50,778 nt of DNA, from contig JBBPYR010000332.1 in the NCBI GenBank assembly GCA_038199755.1, positions 1 through 50,778 on the forward strand. The letters run 5' to 3'. The stretch comes from JBBPYR01 sp038199755. GTDB taxonomy: Bacteria > Chloroflexota > Ktedonobacteria > Ktedonobacterales > Ktedonobacteraceae. Below are positions 18,408-26,994 of this stretch, in pieces (within the stretch, counting starts at the first letter, position 1; each line of letters opens with the position of its first letter). The translations under genes were made by a program, and so were the position numbers. The notes under the pieces were generated by a model. That model saw only the letters and a program-made list of their open reading frames with translations, did no database searches and was not told the DNA's origin.

Positions 18408-19364
18408 TTAGCCAGCGTCACCGGCACTACAGTAGGAGCCAGCCATGTGTGTTAGATGGGCAATCTTGAGTTCTTGTGCCTCGGTTCCTGCCTGGGATGG
18501 CCGGAATGCTTCGGCGATCTGCCATTGAAACTGATCTTTATCAGGAAAGGTTTGCTGATAGCGTTGCAATCCCAAAGGAAGGAGGCGGAGCCGCCTATCG
18601 ATCCACTCACGGTCCCACGGACCATCTGTGAGGATTTCTTCGGCTGCACGGAACTCATAGTAAATGGTACGACGCAAGTCTTTCCCCTCAACTTGCTCTG
18701 AGCCGTGTACAACCATAACATCATGCAAGAGTACATCGCCGGGCTGCATTTCAGCGAAAATCACGCCAGGTGGGTTCCATCCCCATTGCTCTGTAAGGGC
18801 GCAGGTATCTTGCTTTTGGCGTTGCGTTTTCGGAATGACACGCAATGCGCCTGTGTCAGCATATGAGGGGTCGAGGTACAGATCGAAATTGAAGATGCGC
18901 TGTCCGCGTGGATGCACCGCGTCCTGATGCCACTTGATCGCCTCACCATCACCCTGTTGCTTGAACACCATTGACTCATAGGTTGGCACAAAATTTGGCC
19001 CGCAAAGGCTCTCGGCAATGCCCAACACCTGTGGCGAACCGAGCAGTTCAAGCGAGGCCGCCCGCCCTTTGTTGTGAACATAGTTGACACGAAACATGAC
19101 GCGACCGTGAGGACGTTGCGCAAACTCGTAATCCCTACGGTCAAGATCATCTTCGTTAGCTTGCATGCCTTTCTCAATCCATGCTGCCCCGGCTGCTTGT
19201 ACACGTTGCAATAGATCTTGCGGTATCCAGTTGCGCAGAATGAGATACCCATTTTCATCGAAAAACGTGATCTGTTCCGCTGATAAATGATAGGGTGAAC
19301 GCGCTACATGGTGAGAACTCTCACTTGTTGACGTATAGATTGATGTGCTTTGAGTGTTCATCAT
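18408..19364 (-). CDS. Phytanoyl-CoA dioxygenase (PhyH) family protein
   Basis: A 318-residue Fe(II)/2-oxoglutarate dioxygenase of the PhyH family. The iron ligands are visible as His146 and Asp148 in KWHQDAVH and His220 in VVHGSEQ; an arginine for 2-oxoglutarate binding follows in RRTIYYEFR. The target of hydroxylation is unknown. Two adjacent ATG codons (19364, 19361) abut GGAGG; the second has better spacing. The gene is divergent from an AraC regulator at 19490, which probably controls it in response to the substrate. Confidence 0.88.
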   Translation of the reverse strand: MMNTQSTSIYTSTSESSHHVARSPYHLSAEQITFFDENGYLILRNWIPQDLLQRVQAAGAAWIEKGMQANEDDLDRRDYEFAQRPHGRVMFRVNYVHNKGRAASLELLGSPQVLGIAESLCGPNFVPTYESMVFKQQGDGEAIKWHQDAVHPRGQRIFNFDLYLDPSYADTGALRVIPKTQRQKQDTCALTEQWGWNPPGVIFAEMQPGDVLLHDVMVVHGSEQVEGKDLRRTIYYEFRAAEEILTDGPWDREWIDRRLRLLPLGLQRYQQTFPDKDQFQWQIAEAFRPSQAGTEAQELKIAHLTHMAGSYCSAGDAG

Positions 19365-19489
19365 ACCTCCAGAGATAGAATTTTGTGTTCGCTAGTCTTT
19401 CCATAAGAGAAAGTATACAATGAGAATACGCAAATATCGTGCTGTTTCCGAACATATTTTTCCTGTATCCTAAGCTAAGGAGCACTTGC

Positions 19490-20374
19490 ATGACGATAGA
19501 CATTGACGTAGAGTCGCTTGGTTTTGCCACCGCCTGGTTTCGTCCCTTCCTGATGCATCGTCTACACAGACACAATGAAGTGGAGATCAATTTCATTGAA
19601 ACAGGCTCTATTAGCTACCTCTTTGGGGGAGCCCGTGTAAGCGTAACAGCTGGACAGATGGCCCTCTTTTGGGCGACGATACCGCACCAAACGGTGCATG
19701 TGGAGGAGAACTCAGTATTTCATTGGGTGACAATTCCCTTCGCATCCTTTTTACAATGGCAATTACCAGAGATGCTGACACAGCAGGTCGTTCAAGGCAA
19801 ATTTGTGCTACATCCACAGAACGCGGAGAGCTACTATCGCCAACGGCAATTCAGGCAATGGAATGCTGACTTACAAGAAGAGAGCTTAGAGTATCGCAAA
19901 ATCGTACTGCTGGAAGTTGAAGCGTTGCTGCGTCGTTTCGCCCTATCGTTTGATACCACCTCAAGATTGTTAACGTTGCAAGGAGAAAGCAACATCGCAT
20001 CACAGGTGAGTACATTAAGTACATCGAGTGCGTCGAGTACATTGAGTCGAGTCGAGTTGATGGCATCGTTCATCGCAGAACACTATACCGAATCGCTTTC
20101 CATCGAGAGCATCGCGCAAGAGGTTCATATACACCCCAATTACGCGATGAGTCTCTTCCGTAAAAGCTTCGGCATCAGCATCGTGGACTATATTACTCAG
20201 TTTCGTGTCTCGCATGCACAACGACTACTTGTCACCACTGAGGCGAACATCTCCGAGATTGCCCTAGCAGCTGGCTTTGGTTCTGTCAGCCGTTTTTATA
20301 CAGCTTTTAAAGCCACCTGTGGCGTATCACCAAAGGAGTATCGTGCAACTTTACCTCAACATGCACCTTTGTAA
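19490..20374 (+). CDS. AraC-family transcriptional regulator
   Basis: A 294-residue regulator with an N-terminal cupin-type sensing domain (about 1-140; HRHNEVEINFIETGSISYLF) and a C-terminal double helix-turn-helix (about 195-290; LSIESIAQEVHIHPNYAMSLFRKSFG and ISEIALAAGFGSVSRFYTAFK). A Ser/Thr-rich linker separates them and is encoded by four tandem 9-bp units. The start at 19490 follows AAGGAG; an extension to 19439 is less likely. It likely regulates the divergent PhyH gene, 125 bp away. Confidence 0.9.
   Translation: MTIDIDVESLGFATAWFRPFLMHRLHRHNEVEINFIETGSISYLFGGARVSVTAGQMALFWATIPHQTVHVEENSVFHWVTIPFASFLQWQLPEMLTQQVVQGKFVLHPQNAESYYRQRQFRQWNADLQEESLEYRKIVLLEVEALLRRFALSFDTTSRLLTLQGESNIASQVSTLSTSSASSTLSRVELMASFIAEHYTESLSIESIAQEVHIHPNYAMSLFRKSFGISIVDYITQFRVSHAQRLLVTTEANISEIALAAGFGSVSRFYTAFKATCGVSPKEYRATLPQHAPL
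20008..20043 (+). repeat. Four in-frame 9-bp tandem repeats inside the AraC gene
   Basis: Units GAGTACATT, AAGTACATC, GAGTGCGTC and GAGTACATT follow head to tail, then GAGTCGAGTCGAG. They encode the Ser/Thr linker between sensing and DNA-binding domains. Copy-number change would alter linker length by three residues without a frameshift. Confidence 0.6.
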
Positions 20375-20397
20375 TCGCACTTGTCATGATAAATTAT

Positions 20398-20409
20398 GCG
20401 TCATGACGC
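20398..20409. promoter_or_regulatory. 12-bp palindrome GCGTCATGACGC
   Basis: A perfect 12-bp palindrome with AT-rich flanks lies between the AraC and TetR genes. A near copy, GCGTCATGACGT, occurs at 46777-46788 upstream of the cyclase-family gene. It may be an operator for an unknown regulator. Confidence 0.3.
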
Positions 20410-20480
20410 GGAATATAAAAATATCTTTCATTTTCTTGTGCAAGAGGGTGAAGGGTGCGGCAAAAATGAGGGCATTCTAT

Positions 20481-20494
20481 TGAATATTCATTCA
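20481..20494. promoter_or_regulatory. Candidate operator TGAATATTCATTCA upstream of TetR gene
   Basis: TGAATATTCATTCA includes a 10-bp palindrome and resembles one half of the TGAATGA...TCATTCA operators known for TetR-type fatty-acid regulators (Bacillus FadR). It lies 91 bp before the TetR start, so autoregulation is plausible. Confidence 0.35.
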
Positions 20495-20584
20495 AAATAT
20501 GGTAGTCTTTAGGCAACGACGATTTCGACAGCGTCGTGTGACGACAGCTATCATGTACCTGTGCAAAGAAGGACGAGAGTACGA

Positions 20585-21214
20585 ATGGTTGCTAAAACAA
20601 CCCGCGACATCCGTCGCGAGGAAATTATCGCCGCCGCAGGTGATCTCTTTAGCCGCAAAGGGTTCCACGGCACGGCGGTGCCCGATATTGCGCGTGCCGC
20701 AGGGATCAGCACCGGACTTATTTACTACGTCTTCCCCAGCAAAGATGATATCCTGCTCGCCTGTTGCGAAAAGACCGCGCTTATCCATCTTGACCTCTTC
20801 AAACAAGGAACAGATATTGCCAATCCCCTCAAACGCTTTGATTTCATCGTGCGCGAACTCTACAAAGATCTGGATAGTGGCTCAAAAGGGATAGTGATTA
20901 CGTACCGCGATAGCTCTACGCTGCCACGCGAGGTACGCCATCGCATCCTTGAGATGATTAAGAACCTGGATAAGCAATTTCTGGCACTTTTTCAGGAAGG
21001 GCAAAGCATGGGTGTCTTTCGTTCAGATATTTCGGAACCACGTGTATTGGCCGCAAATGTACTCGGCCTTGGACACCTGTGGGCACTTCAGAAAACCTGG
21101 CACTTTTTGCCTGCCATCGATCTGGAAACCTACACGTCCGTTCAGCTTGATTATTTTCATAGGCAGTTGTTACCCGTAGTGAGCGATGCGGAACGTTTCT
21201 CTACTGCCGACTAG
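20585..21214 (+). CDS. TetR-family regulator, probably of the acyl-CoA operon
   Basis: A 209-residue TetR-type repressor. The DNA-binding domain is at about residues 8-52 (DIRREEIIAAAGDLFSRKGFHGTAVPDIARAAGISTGLIYYVFPSKDDI-like) and a ligand domain follows. The C-terminal region (LGLGHLWALQKTWHF) resembles TetR regulators of fatty-acid catabolism. Start at 20585 with AAGGACGAGAG upstream; an in-frame GTG at 20561 is an alternative. It lies 212 bp before the acyl-CoA dehydrogenase operon on the same strand and is its likely regulator. Confidence 0.88.
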   Translation: MVAKTTRDIRREEIIAAAGDLFSRKGFHGTAVPDIARAAGISTGLIYYVFPSKDDILLACCEKTALIHLDLFKQGTDIANPLKRFDFIVRELYKDLDSGSKGIVITYRDSSTLPREVRHRILEMIKNLDKQFLALFQEGQSMGVFRSDISEPRVLAANVLGLGHLWALQKTWHFLPAIDLETYTSVQLDYFHRQLLPVVSDAERFSTAD

Positions 21215-21426
21215 CCAGAAGAGATCGTTACACACAAGTAGTTGCCAATTTTCTATGGCACTTCCCCTTTTCAAAGAGGGAGAGAATGGACATTTTCATG
21301 ATACAGACATCCTCATAAGTGGACGTCCGTGACTCTTTGGCAGTTTTGGGCAAGATGGGAAGGCTGCGTGGCCTTTCTCAAGCTGCCTGACGACACACTC
21401 AGCAAGCATGACAAAGGAGTAAGCAC

Positions 21427-22593
21427 ATGGATTTTAGCCTTGACGCAGAGCAGAAAATGGTTCAGCAGACTGTTCGTGACTTTGTGAACAGAGAACTACT
21501 CCCCCTAGAGGGTGATGTCCTGCGCAACGAACGCGAAGGGCGTCCTGCCCTCACAACCGAGAAGGTGCGCGAGTTGCAACAGAAAGCCAAAGAACTGGGT
21601 TTCTGGGGTATCAACACGCCTGAGGAATATGGTGGAGCTAATCTCGGCCCGATCATGGGCGCGATCACCGCCATGGAGATGTCACGCACGTTCGTGCCGT
21701 TCGTCTTCGGCGGGAACGCCGATAACATCCTGTACTACTGTAATGAGGAGCAGAAAAACCGTTATCTGATACCGACGATCAATGGAGATCGCCGTTCCTG
21801 CTTTGCACTGACCGAGCCGGGAGCAGGTTCGGACGCGGCGAATATTAAGATGCGAGCAGAGAAAGATGGCGACCATTATGTGTTGAACGGTGAGAAAATC
21901 TTCATCACCGGCGGTAACGAGGCCGATTTCGCCATGGTCTTTGCCGTGACTGACCCGGCCAAGGGCGGTCATGGGGGCGTGACCTGCTTCCTGGTGGACC
22001 GCGAGATGGGCTGGACATCCAGCTATATCCACACTATGGGCGATTGGGGGCCAGCCTCGCTCTATTTCGAGAATGTGCGCGTACCCGAAAAGAACATTCT
22101 GGGCGAACTACACAATGGCTTTGATCTGGGCATGCAGTGGATTGGCGCGGGCCGCTGGCGCATTCCCGCAGGCGCGATTGGGACCGCCGAGCGAGCACTA
22201 CAAATGGCGATTGACTATGCCAAGCAGCGTGTTTCCATGGGCCATCCCATCGCCGAGTATCAGGCTATCCAGTGGATGATCGCCGACTCGTATGTGGAGA
22301 TTGAGTCCACGCGCTGGCTCGTGCTCTACGCGGCCTGGCTCGCTGAGAATGGCAAGGACTCACGCAATGCCTCTTCCGTGGCCAAGCTGCATGGTGCGGA
22401 AATGGCTAATCATGTGATCGACCGCGTGATGCAGATTTTTGGTGGCATGGGCTATACCAAAGAACTGCCGATTGAACGCTGGTATCGTCTGGTACGCCTG
22501 TATCGCATCTTTGAGGGCACCGACGAAATTCAGCGTTATATCATCTCACGCAACCTGTTGCGCGGTCATGTAAGGGTCGGGGAGGCACTTTAA
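21427..22593 (+). CDS. Acyl-CoA dehydrogenase
   Basis: A 388-residue FAD-dependent acyl-CoA dehydrogenase. Family signatures include CFALTEPGAGSDAANI (FAD/substrate loop), the beta-barrel segment YVLNGEKIFITGG, and QIFGGMGYTKELPIERWYR. The catalytic base is probably Glu363 in FEGTDEIQ. It should introduce a double bond alpha-beta in an acyl-CoA thioester. AAAGGAG precedes the ATG. Its stop overlaps the start of the thiolase-like gene by 1 bp, showing translational coupling, and a DUF35 gene follows. Confidence 0.93.
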   Translation: MDFSLDAEQKMVQQTVRDFVNRELLPLEGDVLRNEREGRPALTTEKVRELQQKAKELGFWGINTPEEYGGANLGPIMGAITAMEMSRTFVPFVFGGNADNILYYCNEEQKNRYLIPTINGDRRSCFALTEPGAGSDAANIKMRAEKDGDHYVLNGEKIFITGGNEADFAMVFAVTDPAKGGHGGVTCFLVDREMGWTSSYIHTMGDWGPASLYFENVRVPEKNILGELHNGFDLGMQWIGAGRWRIPAGAIGTAERALQMAIDYAKQRVSMGHPIAEYQAIQWMIADSYVEIESTRWLVLYAAWLAENGKDSRNASSVAKLHGAEMANHVIDRVMQIFGGMGYTKELPIERWYRLVRLYRIFEGTDEIQRYIISRNLLRGHVRVGEAL

Positions 22594-23738
22594 TGGCGCG
22601 CCCCCGAGCAGCGATTGTGGGTGTGGCCGAGTCTGATCTCGGTCGCACACCCAATAAAACGGTGTTGCAACTTCAGCAGCAGGCAGCCCGAACAGCCCTC
22701 GACGACGCGGGTCTGAGCTTCGACGATGTGGATGCGCTCTTCTGTGCAGGCGGTTGGGCTTGGTCGCCTAACATGATGTTGGCTGAATATCTGGGTATCC
22801 AGCCCAAGTATACCGACTCGACGAACATTGGTGGTTCGTCCTTCGAGGCTCACGTGGGACACGCGGTAGCAGGTATCGAGGCAGGTCTGTTCGAGGTCGC
22901 GCTGATTACCTATGGCAGCACCCAGCGTTCCGACCGTTCACGTGGTAGCGGCGGCTTTACCTATAAGTTGAGCGAGCAGTTCGAGGCACCCTTTGGTCTG
23001 CCGACGCCCGTGGGTGCCTACGCGCTCGCGGCCACGCGCCATATGTACGAGTATGGCACGACGAGCGAGCAACTGGCAGAGGTGGCGGTGGCAACACGCA
23101 AATGGGCAACACTGAACGAAAAGGCCATGATGCGCGATCCAATTACTATCGCCGAAGTGCTCAATTCACGCTGGGTGGCCGAGCCGCTGCACTTGCTGGA
23201 CTGCTGTCTGGTGACCGATGGCGGCGGTGCCGTTGTGGTGACGAGTGCCGAACGAGCACGCAACACGCGCCACAAGCCAATCTGGGTGCTGGGACATGGC
23301 GAGGCACACACGCATAATACAATCGCGAACATGCCCGATCTGGCTACGCATCAGGCAGCCGTTGCCTCTGGACGAGATGCCTTCGCGATGGCAGGTCTAA
23401 CCACGGTAGATATCGACGTGGCCGAGATTTACGATTCGTTTACGATTACCGTCGTGATGACCTTGGAGGCACTGGGCTTTTGTGGACGCGGCGAGGGCGG
23501 TTCGTTCGTCAGCGCACAGCGCACTGCTCCCGGCGGGGCATTTCCGATGAATACGAATGGCGGCGGACTTTCCTACTGTCATCCGGGCATGTATGGCATT
23601 TTCCTGCTCATCGAGGCCACGCGACAATTGCGCGGCGAGTGCGGTACGCGTCAAGTGGAGGGTGCGCGCATCGCACTCGCCCACGGTACAGGTGGCGTGC
23701 TCTCATCGGGTGCGACCGTTATTCTGGGAAAGGATTGA
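22593..23738 (+). CDS. Thiolase-superfamily protein (SCP-x / Ltp2-like) lacking the nucleophilic cysteine
   Basis: A 381-residue thiolase-fold protein of the lipid-transfer/SCP-x type. Where classical thiolases carry the acyl-accepting Cys, this protein reads NIGGSSFEAHVGHA (Ser82-Ser83), so it is unlikely to be a normal thiolase. The C-terminal motif NGGGLSYCHPGMYG and the next gene, a DUF35 protein, match the Ltp2-ChsH2(DUF35) pairing known from actinobacterial steroid side-chain degradation, where the complex acts as a retro-aldolase. A similar carbon-carbon cleavage after dehydrogenation by the upstream enzyme is inferred. Hydratase genes are not visible in this cluster. Confidence 0.85.
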   Translation: MARPRAAIVGVAESDLGRTPNKTVLQLQQQAARTALDDAGLSFDDVDALFCAGGWAWSPNMMLAEYLGIQPKYTDSTNIGGSSFEAHVGHAVAGIEAGLFEVALITYGSTQRSDRSRGSGGFTYKLSEQFEAPFGLPTPVGAYALAATRHMYEYGTTSEQLAEVAVATRKWATLNEKAMMRDPITIAEVLNSRWVAEPLHLLDCCLVTDGGGAVVVTSAERARNTRHKPIWVLGHGEAHTHNTIANMPDLATHQAAVASGRDAFAMAGLTTVDIDVAEIYDSFTITVVMTLEALGFCGRGEGGSFVSAQRTAPGGAFPMNTNGGGLSYCHPGMYGIFLLIEATRQLRGECGTRQVEGARIALAHGTGGVLSSGATVILGKD

Positions 23739-23744
23739 CGCGCC

Positions 23745-24155
23745 ATGCCAGAACACATTTCAGCCGCCATGTTCAAGCAGGATAGCGACTCGCGTCCCTA
23801 TTGGGAAGGTCTGGCACTGGGCGAATTGCGCATCCAACACTGCAACGCCTGTAGCAAGGCGGTGTTCTATCCGCGCTCGATCTGCCCATATTGCCACGCG
23901 GATCAACTTTCGTGGATAGTGGCGAGCGGCAAGGGCACCATCTACTCGTACACGGTCGCGCACAACGCCTTCGGCCCGTTCGCAGCGGATGTGCCTTTTG
24001 TCGTCGCCATTGTCGAATTAGCTGAGGGTGCGCGTATGATGTCGCGGATTGTGGACGCGCCACGTGAGCGCGTTACGGTCGGGGCTGAGGTCAGTGTGAC
24101 CTTCGAGCGTGTCGGCGAAGACTTGACGCTTCCGTATTTTCGCCTGGTCGAGTAA
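23745..24155 (+). CDS. DUF35 zinc-ribbon / OB-fold protein
   Basis: A 136-residue partner protein. An N-terminal helix is followed by a rubredoxin-like zinc ribbon with Cys33, Cys36, Cys47 and Cys50 (CNAC...CPYC), then an OB-fold ending VSVTFERVGEDLTLPYFRLV. DUF35 proteins bind acyl-CoA and thiolase-like partners; in the Ltp2 aldolase the DUF35 domain is required for activity. It begins 6 bp after the thiolase-like gene, so the two are very probably made together as a complex. Confidence 0.9.
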   Translation: MPEHISAAMFKQDSDSRPYWEGLALGELRIQHCNACSKAVFYPRSICPYCHADQLSWIVASGKGTIYSYTVAHNAFGPFAADVPFVVAIVELAEGARMMSRIVDAPRERVTVGAEVSVTFERVGEDLTLPYFRLVE

Positions 24156-24284
24156 AACGCTCGTAGCACTGCTCTCTTACGACGTTGTTCGAGCTATGCA
24201 TATGCGAGGTACGAAACGATGATGCAGTCTCGGCATGGAATGGGAAGCAGGTAGTATGGTTGGGTTTATCACAAGGAGTCATAT

Positions 24285-24815
24285 ATGGGTTCGTGGTCTA
24301 GGAAATGGTTAACGCTACTCACTTGGATGACTACAGTAGCGGCAAGCTGTGGTATGGCGTTATTCGCTCTACAGGTGTATCGTGCTCCAATGGAGACGAT
24401 GACAGCCCTATTACGGCTTGGAATGCTTCTTATTTGAGCACATGAAAAGACCTGCGACCTCAATGGTCTGCCTTTACATTATTACCGCATTGGCAGGAGT
24501 GGCCCCCCGATGATCCTGCTTCACGGCTTGGGGGAGTTCCGCCGAGGTGTGGACACCTCTGCTGCCATTTTTGAGCAGAAGGTACGTTGTTTATGCGCTT
24601 GACCTGCCGGGCTTTGGGAAGCCCCCTTTAGCACCCGAAGGAGTGAATGTTGCGCTCATGAATTTCATTCTGCTATTGCTAACTCCGAGCTTTATTTCAT
24701 TGACAGAGTTGGACACATACCCCATTTCCAAGCACCAATGCGGGTTGCGCGTATTCTGCTTGCTGGTCGAAGAGGGGAATTAGCACTGCATTTCTTAGCG
24801 TCCGAAATGCTCTAA
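24285..24815 (+). pseudogene. Decayed alpha/beta-hydrolase
   Basis: Parts of one alpha/beta-hydrolase lie in three reading frames. ATG 24285 (AAGGAG upstream) starts a membrane-anchor segment ending in a TGA at 24435. The same frame then continues LPLHYYRIG...GPPMILLHGLG to about 24530, where a G-run shifts the frame into SSAEVWTPLLPFLSRRYV and LDLPGFGKPPLAPEG. The middle, including the GxSxG nucleophile elbow, is missing. A third frame carries the C-terminus VGHIPHFQAPMRVARILLAG with the catalytic-His context and stops at 24813-24815. A stop, at least two shifts and a deletion make it non-functional. Confidence 0.8.
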
Positions 24816-24942
24816 ACGATTACCTATTTTCTTTCGACTTCTCCATTGGCATGGCATCCAAGATATTGTAATTCTGCTGCAAGCATACTATACTAGGCTG
24901 AAGCTATCGAACAAATAATATTTCTATATTGTAGAGGTTTAC

Positions 24943-26553
24943 ATGGATGCGCGTCATGAACCCCAGCAAGGAATTACGCCACAAGAGAACCAACAACATA
25001 CGCTATCGCTGCAAGAAAGCGCATTGACGGTTGTTGTGACCACGGAACGGGAACTCTATATCAGCGTACCAGATATGTGTGAGGTGTTGGGCCTGACAAA
25101 AGTATCGCAGGTCCGTCGCATCCAGCGTTCATCCAATCTGTCCCCAGGTTTACGCGTCATCCCCATCACCACCCGTGGCGGCAGGCAAAAAATGAACTGC
25201 CTGCATATTCGTTTTGTTGAGGTCTGGCTCTCTGGCATCCACACATCGTCGATGCCGAGTAGCGCACAGATTGCCATCCAGCACTTCAAGCAAGAACTGA
25301 GCCAGGCGTTATACGATTTGTTGCAGTCCGTCTCCTTGCTGCCGCAGGTGGCAAGCCCAGAACACACCTTCGCGTTTGCCGAGCAACCGCAGACGCTGGA
25401 ATGGATTGAGCAGCACTTTACCTTTCCCACTAGCGAGGCACGAGAAGATAACGCCATGGTCGATGAGCAACGGCAACGCGAAATCATTTCGAATATCCCG
25501 CCAACGCTGGATGTTGATTCGCTAACCATCACCTCCTATCCCGAAGATCGCGCTATTCGCGAGGCCACGCTCGCGCAGGAGCAGCAATGGCAACTCGCAC
25601 CCAATGCCGCCACCTATAGTTATGCGGCGTCGAACAAGTTGCACGTCTATCTAGGTGACCCGGACAATCCCTTAGAGTTGCCTGATGCCGTGGCAAAAAT
25701 TCAACAGTTGGGGGAAAGTACAGCATTGACAGCGCGTATCGTGCTTGGTTTGTGGAACCTGCGCCATGTTGACGCGAGTCTTTCCAATAACGGCTCGGCT
25801 GCGATACGCATTGATGAAATCCTAGAATGGAGAGGCGTGAAAAAGCATACGCGACTGGCGTATCGTGGCGCGCAAAAACGTTCCTCGGATGGCTATCAAC
25901 CAGTACACCGCCAGCAGGTGTATCAGGACTTGAAGCTGCTGGCCCAGTGCCATCTGCGCGGCTCGTATTCGATGCGCGTGGGTGGCCATATTCACCGCAT
26001 CGTGATTGAAGGTCCCTATCTGCGTGTTTCGACCGTCAAAGATCAAAACCTGTGGGGTGAAGAAGAGATGATTGGCTTCTTCGTCTCCCCTGGCGACTGG
26101 ATCAACACCTATCAGCAACGCGAAATCTATTTCTTTGCCGAGGTGGATCGTCGTGTCTTTACGCTCAAGCCCCAGGTTGAGCAGCATGAATTGCGCCTCG
26201 CACTCTACCTGACCGAACGCTGGCGACAGCAGGCGAAGCAGGGGAACTATGATGAGCCCATTGTGATGAGAGACCTGTTGCTGGCCAGCATGATCCCCAT
26301 TGATCGCGACAACCTTACCAACCGCTTTGTGCCACGTATCGCAGCTGCCTTAGAGAAGCTATTTGAAAAGGGCATTCTGGGCGTGAGGGCAACCTGCCTG
26401 ACAGAAATCGATACTACGAAATCCCATTGGGGACAAGAGTGGCTGTCCTCAAAATGGTGCCTGCTACCACCATTAGACCTCGTACAACAATATGCCCTCA
26501 CCGTGCAAAAACGTTCGCTCCTGGGAAAGCCGCAACGCGAAGGAAATGAATAA
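24943..26553 (+). CDS. 536-aa protein with phage antirepressor-like N-terminus, candidate replication protein
   Basis: Residues about 25-100 resemble the N-terminal domain of P22-type antirepressors (ALTVVVTTERELYISVPDMC...QVRRIQ...MNCLHIRFVEVWLSGI). The rest is not recognised with confidence, but helices such as STALTARIVLGLWNLRH, RIDEILEWRGVKKHTR and VYQDLKLLAQCHLRGS look like winged-helix DNA-binding segments of plasmid initiators. The C-terminus adds another helical block with RFVPRIAAALEKLFEKGIL. No signal or membrane segments. It is convergent with parAB and directly next to the palindrome array, so a role in replication, copy control or partition is inferred; a gene regulator is the alternative. 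Confidence 0.6.
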   Translation: MDARHEPQQGITPQENQQHTLSLQESALTVVVTTERELYISVPDMCEVLGLTKVSQVRRIQRSSNLSPGLRVIPITTRGGRQKMNCLHIRFVEVWLSGIHTSSMPSSAQIAIQHFKQELSQALYDLLQSVSLLPQVASPEHTFAFAEQPQTLEWIEQHFTFPTSEAREDNAMVDEQRQREIISNIPPTLDVDSLTITSYPEDRAIREATLAQEQQWQLAPNAATYSYAASNKLHVYLGDPDNPLELPDAVAKIQQLGESTALTARIVLGLWNLRHVDASLSNNGSAAIRIDEILEWRGVKKHTRLAYRGAQKRSSDGYQPVHRQQVYQDLKLLAQCHLRGSYSMRVGGHIHRIVIEGPYLRVSTVKDQNLWGEEEMIGFFVSPGDWINTYQQREIYFFAEVDRRVFTLKPQVEQHELRLALYLTERWRQQAKQGNYDEPIVMRDLLLASMIPIDRDNLTNRFVPRIAAALEKLFEKGILGVRATCLTEIDTTKSHWGQEWLSSKWCLLPPLDLVQQYALTVQKRSLLGKPQREGNE

Positions 26554-26705
26554 ACACTATTATATAAGCATCCCCCACTATACTCGGTGGCATTACCTTT
26601 GCTATCGGGAGAGAGCTAACATCACGTTCAACTACTGCTTACACGGGGAAAAGGAGATAGCTGCTTATTCAGAGCACCAACGACGCTGTCGCGTCTTTTT
26701 GAAAG

Positions 26706-26754
26706 TCCTTCTGAAACGGAGCTGCCGCTCCTACGCTTCGCGTCATCAGAAGGA
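26706..26754. repeat. Three-way-junction palindromic element
   Basis: An outer 9-bp stem (TCCTTCTGA 26706-26714 with TCAGAAGGA 26746-26754) encloses two small hairpins, GGAGC/GCTCC (26718-26731) and ACGC/GCGT (26733-26743). The intergenic region 26554-26840 shows no convincing gene otherwise. The same architecture is seen at 44756-44816, suggesting a family of structured extragenic elements. Confidence 0.4.
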
Positions 26755-26841
26755 GAGGAGTGCGCTTCGCTCAGGTGCTCTGCAAGGAATGGCTTGCTAT
26801 TGCATGGCCAAGGTTCTGCCAGAGAGAGAACAATATTATAT

Positions 26842-26982
26842 TTGGTTACGCGTAACCAAAGGAAGCAAAAAATTGGTTACGCATGAGATATTTGGTTACG
26901 TGTAACCAGAAAAGCACGAAAAAATTGGTTACGCGTAACCAAAGCATCCAGTGAGCATGAATGTTTGGTTACGCGTAACCAA
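26842..26982. repeat. Left parS-like array of the palindrome TTGGTTACGCGTAACCAA
   Basis: Perfect 18-bp copies lie at 26842-26859, 26925-26942 and 26965-26982. An imperfect copy (two mismatches) is at 26892-26909 and a half copy at 26873-26882. The array directly follows the parB stop at 26995. The size, dyad symmetry and CpG centre resemble ParB-binding parS sites, whose chromosomal consensus is TGTTTCACGTGAAACA. It is inferred to be part of the partition site of this replicon. Confidence 0.8.
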
Positions 26983-26994
26983 TAACTATGGTGA

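Noticed and set aside
26492..26905. 137-codon frame overlapping the 536-aa gene end and the palindrome array
   Set aside because: It runs through hairpins and parS-like sites and has no protein-like sequence.
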